Program-made: the position numbers and the translations under genes
In this document: piece after piece, positions 12,191-24,655 of the stretch
Position numbering within the stretch: the first letter of the stretch is position 1
Layout of the letters: the number at the start of each line of letters is the position of its first letter
Notes under the pieces: generated by a model
Seen by the model: the letters and a program-made list of their open reading frames with translations, nothing else
What the model was told of the DNA's origin: nothing
The model's database searches: none
Source: Chionis minor
Lineage: Eukaryota > Chordata > Aves > Charadriiformes > Chionididae
NCBI GenBank assembly: GCA_013398295.1
Contig: VZSF01003931.1
Coordinates: 435,211-499,210, forward strand
Direction: 5' to 3'
Length of the DNA stretch: 64,000 nt

Positions 12191-14816
12191 GTAATTCTCC
12201 TGGTTTTGTTTTCAGATCTTATATATTTTATTCAGTGATTGTTTCAAGTTGTGGTATTAAATGATTGATGGTCTTAACAGGTCTATTGAAAGTCTTCAAG
12301 GCAGGATAAAAATGGGGAGATCTGCAATTTTTGCGTAAAAATCAGCCTTGTTTCAATTTGCAAAAACGTCTAGACAAGTGTTGAAAGTAGTACATTCCTG
12401 TAATGTTAAATGTTTTCAGCTTTCGAAAGGAATACTGATACAGATGCAAAACAAAGAAGTAATGACCTTTAAATAATTAAGAGGCTATTTTTCTAGCTTA
12501 GGCTAAGGATGACTGAGGTTCAAGTCTTTGTTCTTTTTGATTCAGAACAGCTTTTTTATCTTCCTTTACTCTGAAAGAAGGACTGGCTGTTGAACCTGAA
12601 TATAGAATCGTAGAATCATAGAATCATACAGGTTGGAAGGGACCTTTAAGATCATCGAGTCCAACCATAAACCTAACTGCCAAAACCACCACTAAACCAT
12701 GTCCCTCAGCACCACGTCTACCCCTCTTTTAAATACATCCAGGGATGGTGATTCCATCAGTTCCCTGGGAAGCCTGTTCTGGTGCTTGATAAGCCTTTTG
12801 GTGAATTTTTTTTTCCTAATAACCAATCTAAACCTCCCTGGCGCAACTTGAGGCTGTTCCCTCTTGTCCTATCACTTGTTACTTGGGAGAAGACACCGAC
12901 CCCCACCTCGCTACAACCTCCTTTCAGGTAGCGATAAGGTATCCTCTCAGCCTCCTTTTCTCCAGGCTGAACAAACCCAGTTCCCTCAGCCGCTCCTCAT
13001 AAGACTTGTGCTCCAGACCCCTCACCAGCTTCATTGCCCTTCTCTGGACACGCTCCAGCACCTCAGTGTCTTTCTTCTGAGGGGCCCAAAACCAAATACA
13101 GTATTCGAGATGGGGCCTCACCAGTGCCGAGTACAGGGGCACATTCACTTCCCTAGTCCTGCTGGCCACACTGTTCCTGATACAGGCCAGGATGCTGTTG
13201 GCCACTGTGGCCACCTGGGCACACTGCTGGCTCATATTCAGCCAACTGTCTGCCAACACTCTGAGGTCCTTTTCTGCTGTGCAGCTTTCCAGCCACTCTT
13301 CCCCAAGCCTGTAGCGCTGCCTGGGGTTGTTGTGACCCAAGTGCAGGACCCGGCACTTGGCCTTGTTGAACCTCACACCATTGGCCTCGGCCCATGGATC
13401 CAGCCTGTCCAGATCCCTCTGTAGAGCCACCCTACCCTCAAGCAGATCAACACTCCCACCCAACTTGGTGTCATCTGCAAACTTACTGAGGGTGCACTCG
13501 ATCCCCTTGTCCAGGTCATTGATAAAAATATTAAACAGAACTGGCCCCAATACTGAGCCCTGGGTAACACCACTTGTGACCACTGTTCTACATCCTGTTT
13601 TGCTTTTTGCATCCGCCATATTGTAGAGAGACGCTTGTGAATGTGTCAGCTATGCAACTGAAGACATGAAAAACTTTCTTCTGGGAAAATGTTTCAACTA
13701 GTTTAGTAGAGATTCATGCATAACCTCTTTCACAATAATTGTGTTGTTATGCCAGTACTGGTATATTTCTTTATTTATTTTTAATTTTAATTTATTTATT
13801 TTTATTTTATTTTTTGTTAATACCACTACTATTATTGTTTCTTTCTATGACAAGTGCAAGTTCAGCTTCCAAATGAGTATTCTGTGTATTTCAGTAGAAC
13901 ATTTAATTAAGGATGTAACACATGGGGTATGCGCTCTCATTTTCAAATACTACCACCTGTCTTTAACTTGTGACAAAAGCCAATTTACACTGGAAGAATT
14001 TTATATTCTTTAAATGTATTTAAGTTGCGTTTTCCCTATTTGTGATCAGGAAACATGCAGTTCCTTCCAAAGAAGGTTATGGGCTCCCCCTTGTGGACAC
14101 AGTAATATATAAAAAAATATAAATCGAGAAGACTGGTTCCCACTCCGTGTGTTGTAACTTTGTTGAAATAAGTAGAATTCGGTAAAGGCCAGACCTGGTT
14201 CACCAAGTTCCTCTTGTAGTCCCTGAAGTGAAAGCTACATTGACTCAATGAACTGGCTGGGGAGTTTTACAGTAATTAAGGTGGGAAAGTCCAGATACGT
14301 TTTTCATGTAGCATGTAGGTCTTAAGTCAGGCATGCCACTGTTTTTGCACAGACTTCACTGGCACATTAGGCTTTATGAAATATTTTCATCCCCTACAGC
14401 AAGTTTGCAGAAAGCTCTTAAAAATTTCATTAGTCCGTACTTTAAAGGTGCGGAGGGAGTATTTTCTTAGACAATTTGGCCTTAGAGAACTATTTGAGGG
14501 TATGTTTGTGCTTGATCACTAGCTAGCTCGCTCAGAGCTGGCTCAAGTATTCTGTGCTGTACAGCCAGCAATCACGTTTTAACCTACATCACCTCTTCAC
14601 AAGGCTGAAGCAGGCTGAGACTGTTACGTTTAAAAGACCTATGAAGTTCATCAGATCTGTTGCTTGTGCTGAAGAAAAACTTAAAACGTATATAGAAGTA
14701 TATTAATAAATTCCTGTATACTTTATCACAAATTATAAGTTATTTTTCAAATCATATTTCTTACTGGGTTTGTTTTTCTGGACCAAACTTTATGTCTGGC
14801 TTTTCTTTTTCAATAG
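12191..14816 (+). other. Intron, Ig1 internal (phase 2)
   Basis: GTAATT to CAATAG. It holds the antisense CR1 copy at about 12602-13610. A T- and A-rich stretch at about 13760-13850 follows. The rest is ordinary AT-rich intron in which I see nothing. Confidence 0.9.
12602..13610 (-). mobile_element. CR1 LINE, 5'-truncated, with a 231-codon RT fragment
   Basis: The minus-strand 3' end is at about 12602, marked by three ATTCTATG-type octamers in complement and the GGTTGGAAGGGACC signature. An uninterrupted minus-strand ORF at 13619-12924 encodes the C-terminal part of the CR1 reverse transcriptase. It shows [20 protein letters not shown], the intact catalytic motif in [26 protein letters not shown], and [10 protein letters not shown]. 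It then meets a stop inside the LRGDLIA block. The first dozen residues of the ORF are not CR1-like, so the element's truncation point is near 13610. This is the longest ORF in the window, but it lacks the endonuclease and the fingers region of the RT, so it cannot be autonomous. Confidence 0.95.
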
Positions 14817-14989
14817 GTGGAAACTCAACAACTGGGATATTGATTTAACCAAGGATCGCTACAGTATGGTGGGAGGCAGACTTGTTATCAATAATCCAGA
14901 GAAATCAAGGGATGCTGGAAAATATGTCTGCGTAGTGTCGAATATCTTTGGAACTGTCAGAAGCAGTGAAGCCACTCTGAGTTTCGGAT
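14817..14989 (+). CDS. CNTN1: CNTN1 exon, Ig domain 1 second half
   Basis: Residues 44-102. Acceptor CAATAG ends at 14816 and donor GTAAGC begins at 14990. The first base G completes the Lys codon split by the previous intron, and the exon exits in phase 1. It gives KWKLNNWDIDLTKDRYSMVG, then the DAGKYVC block with the second Ig1 cysteine and FGTVRSSEATLSFG. Ig1 to Ig4 form the horseshoe-shaped ligand-binding head in contactins (known of the family). Confidence 0.97.
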
Positions 14990-17900
14990 GTAAGCCAATG
15001 TTTACGTCAAAACGTAAAAACGTTATGGTTAACTTGAAATGCCCAATGTTTTACTGCAGTGTCTTAGCTAACACGTGCTATAGCTCTATTACTCTGTAAA
15101 AATGGTATTTTACGTGCCTTAGTCTGCAGAGATCAACACAAAATAAGTTTTGTAAGCATTTTACGTTCTTCGGCATTCAGCCAACATGACAACTTTCTCA
15201 GAGAGTTATTGTTAAATTATTAATTGAAGAGACTCGTGGAGCCAGATCTTGAGATAATAATGTCCAGACTCTTTTTAAATCGTGGTAGGACCTGAGGGGA
15301 AATAGTCACAGAGGAAAAATGCAAGGGAGGGCATATGATGGTGAGGCGCTGCTGTTGTGCAGGCGCGACGGGGATGCCCGCAGGAGGAAGGCATGGCACT
15401 GGCTAGGGAAGCGTGCTCCCTGACTCCTAGGCTACCGTGAAGACCCTGCTGGGGGACATTTCTGTCAGCTTCAGACATTCATGAACTAGTCTTGTCAATG
15501 CACGCGCATGCACAGACCTTCACTGTCAACAAATACATGCGTTGTGAAGGACTGATCTGCTACATGAAGATTAACGTAAAATTCTGCTGACTGAAGACAG
15601 AGTTTGGGATTTTTATTTTATTTTGCCTTACGATGCTTTTTTCCCTGGATATATTTTTTCATCAGAGGACAAAAGAAGAATCCCAAAAAAGGGAATTTTT
15701 TATCTGGTGACCATTCACAAAGCCCTATGCACCCTTTAATCCTGACATTAAATGCTTAGTGCCCCTCTTGTCTTTCAGCAGCCTCCATGACCAGAATTCA
15801 CTCCTTACTGTATAAGATCAGAGATGAAGGGAAAAGTTTTGTTTTCTGCTAGTGATTATAACACCGTGGGACCGCATAGCTCAAGAAAACTTAAGAGGCT
15901 GATGGATTGCATAATAGTTGATCTAGTCTTAGTCTGTATTTTACCTGATGTATTTTCTAGAATGAATAGAAGGCCAGGTTGTTATTTCATTTGAATGGAG
16001 ATGACATCAAAATTCAGTTTACAGGATATTTATTTACACCAAAATTGAGCAGGCATCAGTGGTGCCAGTCCTGAACCATCAGTAGGATAAAAGCTGTGAG
16101 AATAACTGTAGCTACTTAAAATGAAACCAATACCCATAATAGATGAAAAAAAGTAGAACCAAAACAGTCTGAGGCATGTTTTCTGCCTACCAGCTAACAG
16201 ACTGCATGAGCAGGACATTGATAGTTAGTGTACTGGACAATTATACTGAACAGAAACCTAATATGTAATACTTAACTATTTAAATGAAAATAGGGTAAAG
16301 AGGCAAGGAATAGAAGTGAAAAGATAGCTGGGAGCTGATAAATAATTGTTAAAAAAATCGTACTGTTATTCTTCTTTACACTGTTGTGTTTGCTCCCCTC
16401 TCCTTTTTGTGGTCACCTGTAAAAAAACCTTTCCTTCCACAACTGCTGTTTCTAAAAAATTTGATATAGAGTTGCTAAAATTAATATAGAAAAGGTCTGA
16501 CCTTTTTCTTGTGTGTAAACTGATTGAAAAATGGTAACAACTGTTTAGAAGAGTTAAAAAAAATCTTGACCAGCTATACATGAGTGAGACCTTTTATTTT
16601 GTCTTACTGTCAAATTTGCTGAAATTATGGAACAAAAGCCACACATTCTTTCATAAACTTCATGTCAATTAATCCATCTGAAAACACTGTCTTTAGTAGA
16701 ACTGGTTCTTTTTAGATACAGTGCTTTAAAATCTATTAAAACCTTTTTTAGCTGTTACACACTCCTGAGGGAGGGAATTTTGTCCGGCAGGAATACTTAC
16801 GGGTTTTTTGGAGTGTGCTGAGCAAAATCAGAAGCTGATAGATTGTTCTATTTGCTGGGAAACAGTGTCAGAATAGTAAAACACAGCATTTTCGTAGCAG
16901 AGAGGCTGCAAGAAAAAGGAAGAGAAATTTCCGTACTCACTAGATATAAACTGTATGCTTATAGGAGTGCAGTGATTATGCTAATTCTTTCATTCTAGCT
17001 AAAAATAAATGCCTTCCAATTAAGAGTTCCTGGAATCAAACCTATTATAATTATTGAGTAACAAGCAAGTAGTGCTTACACAAAGAAGACATCAAGACCC
17101 AATCAGAGTATAGAGCATTTCGTAAGTGGGAAGAAGGTATACAATTACAGCTCAATAATTGTATGACTCCCCTGCACCTGGCATAGACCATTCTATTTCA
17201 GTACTAACATAATGTTTTACATATACAAATTGCTTGTCCTATCCCATGTCTTTAAATTTGTGGTGACTGTCTTAGAGTTTCAAAGATTATTCAAGAACAT
17301 TATAAACAAAATGTCTAGACTTAAAATGTAAACTGGAAATAGCTAAAATAACTTAAAAGCAGTGATAGGTTTTCTTTTCACCAAACTGCCCATATGCAAA
17401 GCAGCATCAAATTAGCAGCAGATTCCAATGATTGTAATTTTTAAATTTTTTGTATTTTTGTAACAGATTTTAAGCACTAATCTGTTTCAATGAAGGCAAA
17501 AATGAATAATAGTGGCAAGTAGTTAAAACAACGACCAAAAAGTCTGCAACAAGGGAAACAGATGTTTTCAGGAGAGATGAGTCAATATTTTGAAGCTAGA
17601 AAGTAGTTGTGTAGTTAGGTCCATGCTGGGATGGGAGTATGTTCAAACTACTGCAGATATTGCATGAATAGGGGTATTCCAGTCCGTGTGAAGAGCTTAC
17701 TTGTCTTCGATTACAAAACTTTCTGGTCAAATAGCAAATTCTTACTAAATCAGTCTGGTACACCTAATTTCTTTTTTATCAAAGAATAATATTCCAAACT
17801 AATTGGGAGCTAGTTGTGGTGAACTGAATACATTCATTGTGCTAAGGCGCAGGGTAAAATTATATAAAATAATAATCAGAAGTCCTTAGAATGGCCCATG

Positions 17901-19378
17901 ATTAGATTAGGCCCATTCCTTAGAATGCCTACCATTTAGCCATTGATCCAGTCAAGATCCAGTCAGTCACTGGAAGGATCTGTATTACCTTCTGGTCTGT
18001 TTGAGCAGAATAAACATTAGTATTTCAGAAGCTGGGAGAGGTGTCTTTTCCTGGACACTGATGTAACTCTCCTAGAGTTTTTTTCATGCATTTGACAAAG
18101 CATAATGACATTCTCTTCCTAGAAACTTGTAGTCATTCAGGTTTGACAGCTGTGGTTGGCCTTGTAGGAATCCTTATTTAGTAAAAGTAAAAGAATTAAT
18201 TATTTTTAGATAATGCAAAGTGTCTGCTGGATCTATCTAGCTATACATTGTAATTTACAGTAGCGAATAGTATCTGTTTAATAATGATCTACTTAATCTC
18301 TTTTTGTATGTTGCTCTGTCATGGGTTTTTTCTGTATTATTTCTGGCTGGCCGTTCTTGAACTTAAGTTTTAGTTAGGTCTCAGAGCCAGCCTTGGGAAT
18401 TTAGTAGAACTGCGTAGCTGCCTGCCATTGAAGAGGACTGAAGTAATCTGACTGAAGACAGCTTAGGTGGTTTCTGTGGTGGAATATTGCGGTCAGAGGC
18501 TGTGCACTTGGCTATTACTGATGTTCTGTTTACACCACAGTAGCATTTAGAGCAGGAATTTAGTCGGGATCTCTACAATCTCCCTGTGTTTGGTGACATA
18601 GAGAAGCTTTGCAAGAGGCATTCCCTACCTCAGGTTTAATTTCAGACTGGATACACAAAATGAGACCGAAGAGAAGCAGCAAAGTGCAATTATTGACCTA
18701 GTTGAAGGTTACTCATGTAACTGTTGTCTTATCACTGCAAGTACCATCACTGTTCTCCCACAGTCTGTGAAGTGGTAGGTAGCTCCATGAACGACTTGTT
18801 TCTTTATCCTTTTAGAACAGTCCCTTTACCCTGCTGCATGGAAGTTGCTTTAAAGAGGGTCAGCTAAGGTTTCTCCTGGGATCTGAGCGACTTCTGTCCC
18901 AAACCTGTGGCACAAAAAGTGTGTCTGAGCTAACTGCTTACCAGTCCTTGGCTGCTGGAGTTGTCAGGGAGGACTGTCAGGTCATTTTAAAGAAGCCACT
19001 TTAAGTTACGGTAAAGAATTAAACTTGCATTTTGGAGAAACCAGTTGAAAAATAACCTAAAATCCTTTTCCTTTCCCTTCCTGGGATTCCTTCTTCAAAT
19101 GTAGCTCACCTGGCTACTCCTACGGATACAATCTGCACTCCTTTTTTTTATTTCTTTCTGGCATCTGCAGTTATGATGACTAAAATACTGTAAAAAAATC
19201 ATTGCACTTGATAATCACAAAGTTAAAATGAGCAAAACTGGTATTATGGACCCACAGGTATCTATCTGCCATGTATTGTTGTATTTCTTTAATAATCTCT
19301 ATAGGGCTGAAAATAATAATAAAAAAAATTATTGTAGTGAAAACACCAGTTTTCCTTCCCCCACTTTTTTTAAACTAG
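14990..19378 (+). other. Intron between Ig1 and Ig2 (phase 1)
   Basis: GTAAGC to AACTAG. AT-rich, 4.4 kb. A slightly GC-richer patch with a few CpGs lies at about 15340-15440. I recognise no repeat family or gene. Confidence 0.9.
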
Positions 19379-19474
19379 ATCTGGATCCCTTTCCACCTGA
19401 GGAACGCTATGAGGTTAAAGTGCGAGAAGGTGTTGGAGCAGTGCTTCTTTGTGAGCCCCCTTACCACTACCCAG
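19379..19474 (+). CDS. CNTN1: CNTN1 exon, Ig domain 2 first part
   Basis: Residues 102-134. Acceptor AAACTAG ends at 19378 and donor GTAATT begins at 19475. Both edges are phase 1. It reads LDPFPPEERYEVKVREG, then GAVLLCEPPYHYP with the first Ig2 cysteine. It is the only Ig module here split by a phase-1 internal intron; the other five use phase 2 or 0. Confidence 0.97.
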
Positions 19475-20538
19475 GTAATTCAGCTCAAAGTGCTTCGTAT
19501 TCAACTGCTTAAGAGTAGAAGACTGATTAATATTTGTTTTTAAAAGTTTCTTTAAGCTTACTAAAGCAATAACTTTTATGCAGCTTGAGAATCACCATTT
19601 AGGTTAGATTTCCGTTTTGAACATATGCTTGTATTTGACCATATGTAAAGGATATTGTTGAATTTGCAAATAGGTTTTGACACTACAAATAAAATTACTT
19701 AGACTAATCTGGATAATGTAGGAGAGACTTGGCCTACCATTCAAAAAACCTGAGTGCATGTCACTGTGTCACCCTCATCCCAGACTTTCTGCCAGCCTTG
19801 GACAGGGCCCAGTCTCATTCCACCTAATAAAGTCACCTCAACAGAAATGATCATGTGCTCCTGTTAAATCATGGAACAGTGCTAGGCACCCCCAGAGGGT
19901 CGGAGATGAGGTGACATGTTCTGGAAGTGCCTTTTTCTCATCATTAGCTACTGAAGAGCTCTGCAGGGGTTAAGCCTGCAAACTCAAATATCTGCCGTTC
20001 CATCATGAGGGCTGAATTTGTCTGTTAGCATCTCTTTTACCTTGTAAAATGGGCTAAAATTTTAGTTAGGGGTTTTTTTTTAGTTTAGTTTTCATTTTCT
20101 GGGTCTAAATATTGCAAGGAACTGAAGAATTGAGACATAATGCTGGTTAAAATATTCTCAGGTTTTGTCTGAATCGCAGGACTGGTGAGGGCTTCCCAGC
20201 TTCTCAGTTGCATGAGGTCAAGAGCCAGCTGCCCGTCTCCTCTCACCCCACTCCGGTTCCTGTGGGAAGGCTGTTCCCAAGGGGAGCTACGAGTGCTGTA
20301 GTTGGATCCCCAGTAATCTGCTCTCACGGCAGCAGTACCCTGATGGTTCGGTGTAGACGGGTATTAGCTGGCTACTGACACATGTATGTTCTCTCTCACA
20401 AAGCTGACTATCCCACAGAAAAGATCTACAAGCTAGAAATCGGAGTGAAGTAATTTCTATGCAGACAGTGTTCCATGGCTTAAGTAGCTGATAGTATTGT
20501 GTTTTAATATTGACTGACTGGAAAATATTTTCCTCCAG
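19475..20538 (+). other. Intron, Ig2 internal (phase 1)
   Basis: GTAATT to CTCCAG, 1.06 kb. Nothing recognisable beyond a mildly GC-rich patch near 20190-20290. Confidence 0.92.
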
Positions 20539-20745
20539 ATGATCTCAGTTATCGCTGGCTTCTGAATGAGTTCCCAGTATTCATTCCTTTGGACAAACGG
20601 CGATTTGTGTCACAGACAAACGGCAATCTCTACATTGCAAATGTGGAAGCATCAGATAAGGGCAATTATTCATGTTTTGTGTCCAGCCCTTCAATAACAA
20701 AGAGTGTGTTCAGTAAATTTATCCCACTTATTCCACAGTCTGATC
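20539..20745 (+). CDS. CNTN1: CNTN1 exon, Ig domain 2 remainder
   Basis: Residues 134-203. Acceptor CTCCAG ends at 20538 and donor GTAAGT begins at 20746. Phase 1 in and out. It reads [35 protein letters not shown], then [19 protein letters not shown]. The second Ig2 cysteine lies in an N-Y-S glycosylation sequon. This block is nearly unchanged between birds and mammals. Confidence 0.98.
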
Positions 20746-22027
20746 GTAAGTATTTATTGGTAATACTACATATGTGCGGTGTTCTGTTTGTATTTTCATT
20801 TTGCTCATTCGTAACTACTTTCAACTCTGTGAGGAGGATTATATGTCAAGTTGTAATTGGTACAGCACAAAGTTATTTAGTTTTCTGGATACAGAGGTCC
20901 AGATCATTCCCATCCACAATGAAAACACTGTGAAAGAAATCACCCCAGATTCGTTCACGAATTTCCTTTCATAACATTGTGAACAGAATTTCATCCCCAG
21001 AGACTCTATCTCTTTTATGTGATAAGCCCCTGTACTCATCCCAGGATCTTTAATATAATTTCTGGTCTTGGCATTGGTTCAAAGGGGCATGACTGTAAAG
21101 CAGAAACTAAGTAAAAGTTGATAAACAGCTTGAGGACGTAATTTTTTTTCCCAGGAAATCTCCCATAAAAATGGAAAATCCTTTTCCCCTGATGAAATTT
21201 CCTATCAACAGTGGCCTAAGTGCTTTGTGTCTCATGGCCAGTCCCCTTGAGACACCTATGTGGCTTTCTGTTACTAGATTATCATCCACCATTTCTTCAT
21301 GAAAACTGCATGTTTTCAAAATGGTAACCAAGTTCCCTTTTGACACTTCAGGCTGTCAGTCTCTAGAGTCTCATAAACTGATCATCAAGATTTCAGTGAC
21401 CTTTTATCTATTAAATTTCCCCTATTACAGTGAGGAACTGTGATTGAATTTGGGTAATTACAAATCAGTGATCTTTGTCTGAATTTTCCATGGCCAATAC
21501 TCACGCTAAGATCTTCATTTAGAACTACAAGAGGAGTCCTACAGGGATCACCAGTAGGTAGATTTGATTACATTTGCATCCCTGTGTCCTCGTTAAGCTG
21601 TAGATTTGCTGGCTGTAGTTCCTTCATACCCTTACTAAATAATATTGAGCTTAAATTTACAATAATTCAAAATATTCCATCCAGTAAAAGAATCTGTAGA
21701 TAATAGAGACTCAGGCTTTTGTCTACCCACATACCCAGTACATCATCACGCTTGAAATGCAAGTAAATAATTTTACATTAAAACATTGTGCTGTAAAAAA
21801 TGTTAGCCATTTCTGTCCAGAGAAGAATAACTAGTTGCTGAGTAAAACAATTATGCCTTACTTAAAAGTTCAGTGCAAAATCAGACTTCATGGATGGCCA
21901 GGCTATTTATTCACTGTAAATAAGAATTTTGGCTGGAATCCTAAGAATGGTTTTCTTGAACTGTGGAAGTTTTAATAGCTGTATTCCTTTCTACTACACC
22001 TTTTCTGAGAATCTTTTTTCATTTTAG
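20746..22027 (+). other. Intron between Ig2 and Ig3 (phase 1)
   Basis: GTAAGT to ATTTTAG, 1.28 kb of AT-rich sequence. No feature recognised. Confidence 0.92.
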
Positions 22028-22124
22028 GTGCAAAAGTATATCCTGCTGATATCAAGGTGAAGTTCAAGGATACATATGCTCTCCTGGGGCAAAATGTGAC
22101 ACTGGAGTGTTTTGCTCTTGGGAA
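22028..22124 (+). CDS. CNTN1: CNTN1 exon, Ig domain 3 first half
   Basis: Residues 203-235. Acceptor TTTTAG ends at 22027 and donor GTAAGT begins at 22125. Enters phase 1, leaves phase 2. It reads KVYPADIKVKFKDTYALLG, then QNVTLECFALG with an N-V-T sequon and the first Ig3 cysteine. Confidence 0.97.
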
Positions 22125-22277
22125 GTAAGTGTGTTTTAAAGTTACTGTTGAGCACTGTTTGCTTTCATATTTCAGGCAATGAAAATACATGTTTCATCAT
22201 CAAACACTTTCTTGTAGTCTGAAATTTAACAGCCAGTTCTTGAACATGCTGATTTGTACTTTACTGTACTTTTCAAG
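22125..22277 (+). other. Very short intron, Ig3 internal (phase 2)
   Basis: GTAAGT to TTCAAG, only 153 bases, by far the shortest here. Its length is a multiple of three, but retention would add a TAA as the first codon after the donor. Confidence 0.95.
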
Positions 22278-22459
22278 CCCGGTTCCTGAACTCAGATGGA
22301 GTAAATACCTTGAACCCATGCCAGCCACTGCTGAGATAAGCATGTCTGGTGCAGTTCTTAAGATCTTCAATATTCAGTATGAAGATGAAGGGCTTTATGA
22401 GTGTGAAGCTGAAAACTATAAAGGAAAAGATAAACATCAAGCGAGAGTTTATGTACAAG
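22278..22459 (+). CDS. CNTN1: CNTN1 exon, Ig domain 3 second half
   Basis: Residues 235-296. Acceptor TTCAAG ends at 22277 and donor GTAGGT begins at 22460. The leading C completes the Asn codon. It reads PVPELRWSKYLEPMPATAEI, SGAVLKIFNIQYEDEGLYEC with the second Ig3 cysteine, and KGKDKHQARVYVQ. Exits in phase 1. Confidence 0.98.
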
Positions 22460-23636
22460 GTAGGTAGAACAATTTTATTTTTCATGACCTATGTTGCTTT
22501 TACTTATGCTGGAAGTATCTGTGTTCTCACACTTGATGCCAGTGCTGACTCATTGCATCATCCTGACACACTGCTGCTCAAGTTAATACAGCAAGTTCAA
22601 ACCCCGTGCATTGAATGCCAAGCATAACATCTGTGTATTAATTGAACAACTGTTCAATTTGTCTGGTTATGATACCTGTATATACACACCTTGACAGCAA
22701 TGTCTGTTAGTATTAATAAAATTATGCATCGTGGAAATTAAATCCACTTACAGTACTTGAAGTAAAATAACATTGAGGAAAAAAAAGAGACCTTTAAGTT
22801 TGTTATGCTTTCTTGTTTCCTCATTTTGTTTGTCTTTTCTAGCTATCTTAGTTGTCTTACTAGCTACAGTCAATTTTTTATTCCTTCAGCCTCTGTCCCT
22901 TCCCTTCATGCATTTGCTTAAAGGGGGGAACCAAAAAATTGTATCTTACTGCTCATAGTGGAATCATCCCAAGTAACCTGAGTTCCTGACTGAGACTTAT
23001 ACCACAAAACTGTTACATGAAAAGATCATAGAAGATTCAGAAGATTTCTGTCTCTTTTCATTGACTGTACAGAACACTTCCTGGGTTAAGATCCTCAGTT
23101 AAGTGCTTGAATTTCAGTGGGATAAAATCAAAATTTGTGTGGGAAGGTTGCTCCTAGTTGTTATAGGTAAAGCTAATAAATAGGTTCATTTGCTTAGTCA
23201 AAGCTGAGACATTTTCAATATTAATTTCTTCATTATCTTTTCTGGACCAAGAGAATATTTTTCTTGGAGACCCTTTCAGTACAGAGATGATCTTGCCAAT
23301 TTTGTGTAATTTGACTATGATTTTTATGGCATTACTGAATAATTTCCATAGGTCAGTGTAAGCAGTAACATCTTGTATCTTTGGACATTCATGAAGCATT
23401 ATTTCAATTCCATACTTTCTTCTCATAAAAAACAGGATGGAGTTGTTTTGACTCTGTGTGGTAAGACAAAAACGTCATCATTTCATTCTTTCTTGTGCTG
23501 GTGCATGGCTGAGTAATCATCATTACTTTACGTGGTCTCTGAAGTACCATGGAAAAAGCAGTGGAATTATAGATTGTAATGCTAATGAAATATCTGTCTG
23601 CTGTATTTACAAGGCATCATGGTTTTTATTCTTCAG
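22460..23636 (+). other. Intron between Ig3 and Ig4 (phase 1)
   Basis: GTAGGT to CTTCAG, 1.18 kb. No feature recognised. Confidence 0.92.
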
Positions 23637-23761
23637 CCTCTCCCGAGTGGGTAGAACATATCAATGACACAGAGAAGGATATAGGCAGTGACCTATACTG
23701 GCCTTGCGTGGCTACGGGCAAGCCTATTCCAACAATTAGATGGTTGAAAAATGGTGCCTCG
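23637..23761 (+). CDS. CNTN1: CNTN1 exon, Ig domain 4 first half
   Basis: Residues 296-337. Acceptor ATTCTTCAG ends at 23636 and donor GTAAGT begins at 23762. Enters phase 1, leaves phase 0. It reads [19 protein letters not shown], then [20 protein letters not shown], with an N-D-T sequon and the first Ig4 cysteine. Confidence 0.98.
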
Positions 23762-24190
23762 GTAAGTACGTTGCCATAGTTAAAGCAGGATTGGTTGGTT
23801 AGCTGAAAGAAATTATTTTTTGAAGCATGCATTATTAAAAGGTTAAAAGAAAATTAGTTATAATGATATAAATATTTGCTGATTCCTCGTGCATTAGAGA
23901 CTAAAATCTATTTTTTGAAGCTTTATCTCAAACTTTTCTTCAGTTTTGAAATGCGTTTCTTCAGGCCATTTAGTATTCAGCTCTGAATTATGAACTTGCC
24001 TTTTTACCATGTTTGGGAGGTGGATATCCTTTGTTCTCCAGGCCTTTAGAAGTAAACGCTATTTTCTTCTCCCTGGATAACAAATGTATCGGCTTCTCTC
24101 TAAAAGTAATCGCCTTTACCACATAAAACTTAAGTGTGTCTAAAAATGTAAGAAAAAATGGAATCAGTACAGACAGAAGAAGAAAATATA

Positions 24191-24218
24191 ATTTTTAAAT
24201 GATCATTTTTAAATGATC
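24191..24218 (+). repeat. Tandem 2 x 14 bp
   Basis: Unit ATTTTTAAATGATC occurs twice head to tail with no mismatch. Confidence 0.95.
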
Positions 24219-24623
24219 AGTGGTGTTCCTATACCGTGTACTTCATATTTTTTCTAGCCACAGAATATTGTAGAATTCCATTATTTTAGGTAATGTGAAG
24301 TTTGAATGAGTACTATTTGATAATTTAATCTTAATGCATTGGATGTTTTGTTTAAACAAAGTAGATTTTCTGTCCAGGCATTTCATCAACATCTTTAATA
24401 TCCATTGTTTATAACTGTATGATGAGCCTTTAAAGAACAAAGAGAATAGAAGAGGGCACTATGTAGTGCTGTGTCTGTTGAGCTGTGGTGACACTGATCT
24501 TGGCAAGCAAACAAAAAAAGACAACGAGGCAGTGTTGTTTTGGCTGTGTATCTTAAGAAAAATGTGGGAGGTTGGAGGGAGAAGAGAGATATCACCATCT
24601 GCCACATGGAGATGGCTTAAACC

Positions 24624-24652
<29 letters not shown>
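24624..24652 (+). repeat. A29 homopolymer
   Basis: Twenty-nine uninterrupted A residues. It could be the tail of a retroposed sequence, but the bases before it match nothing I recognise and I see no target duplication. Confidence 0.95.
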
Positions 24653-24655
<3 letters not shown>

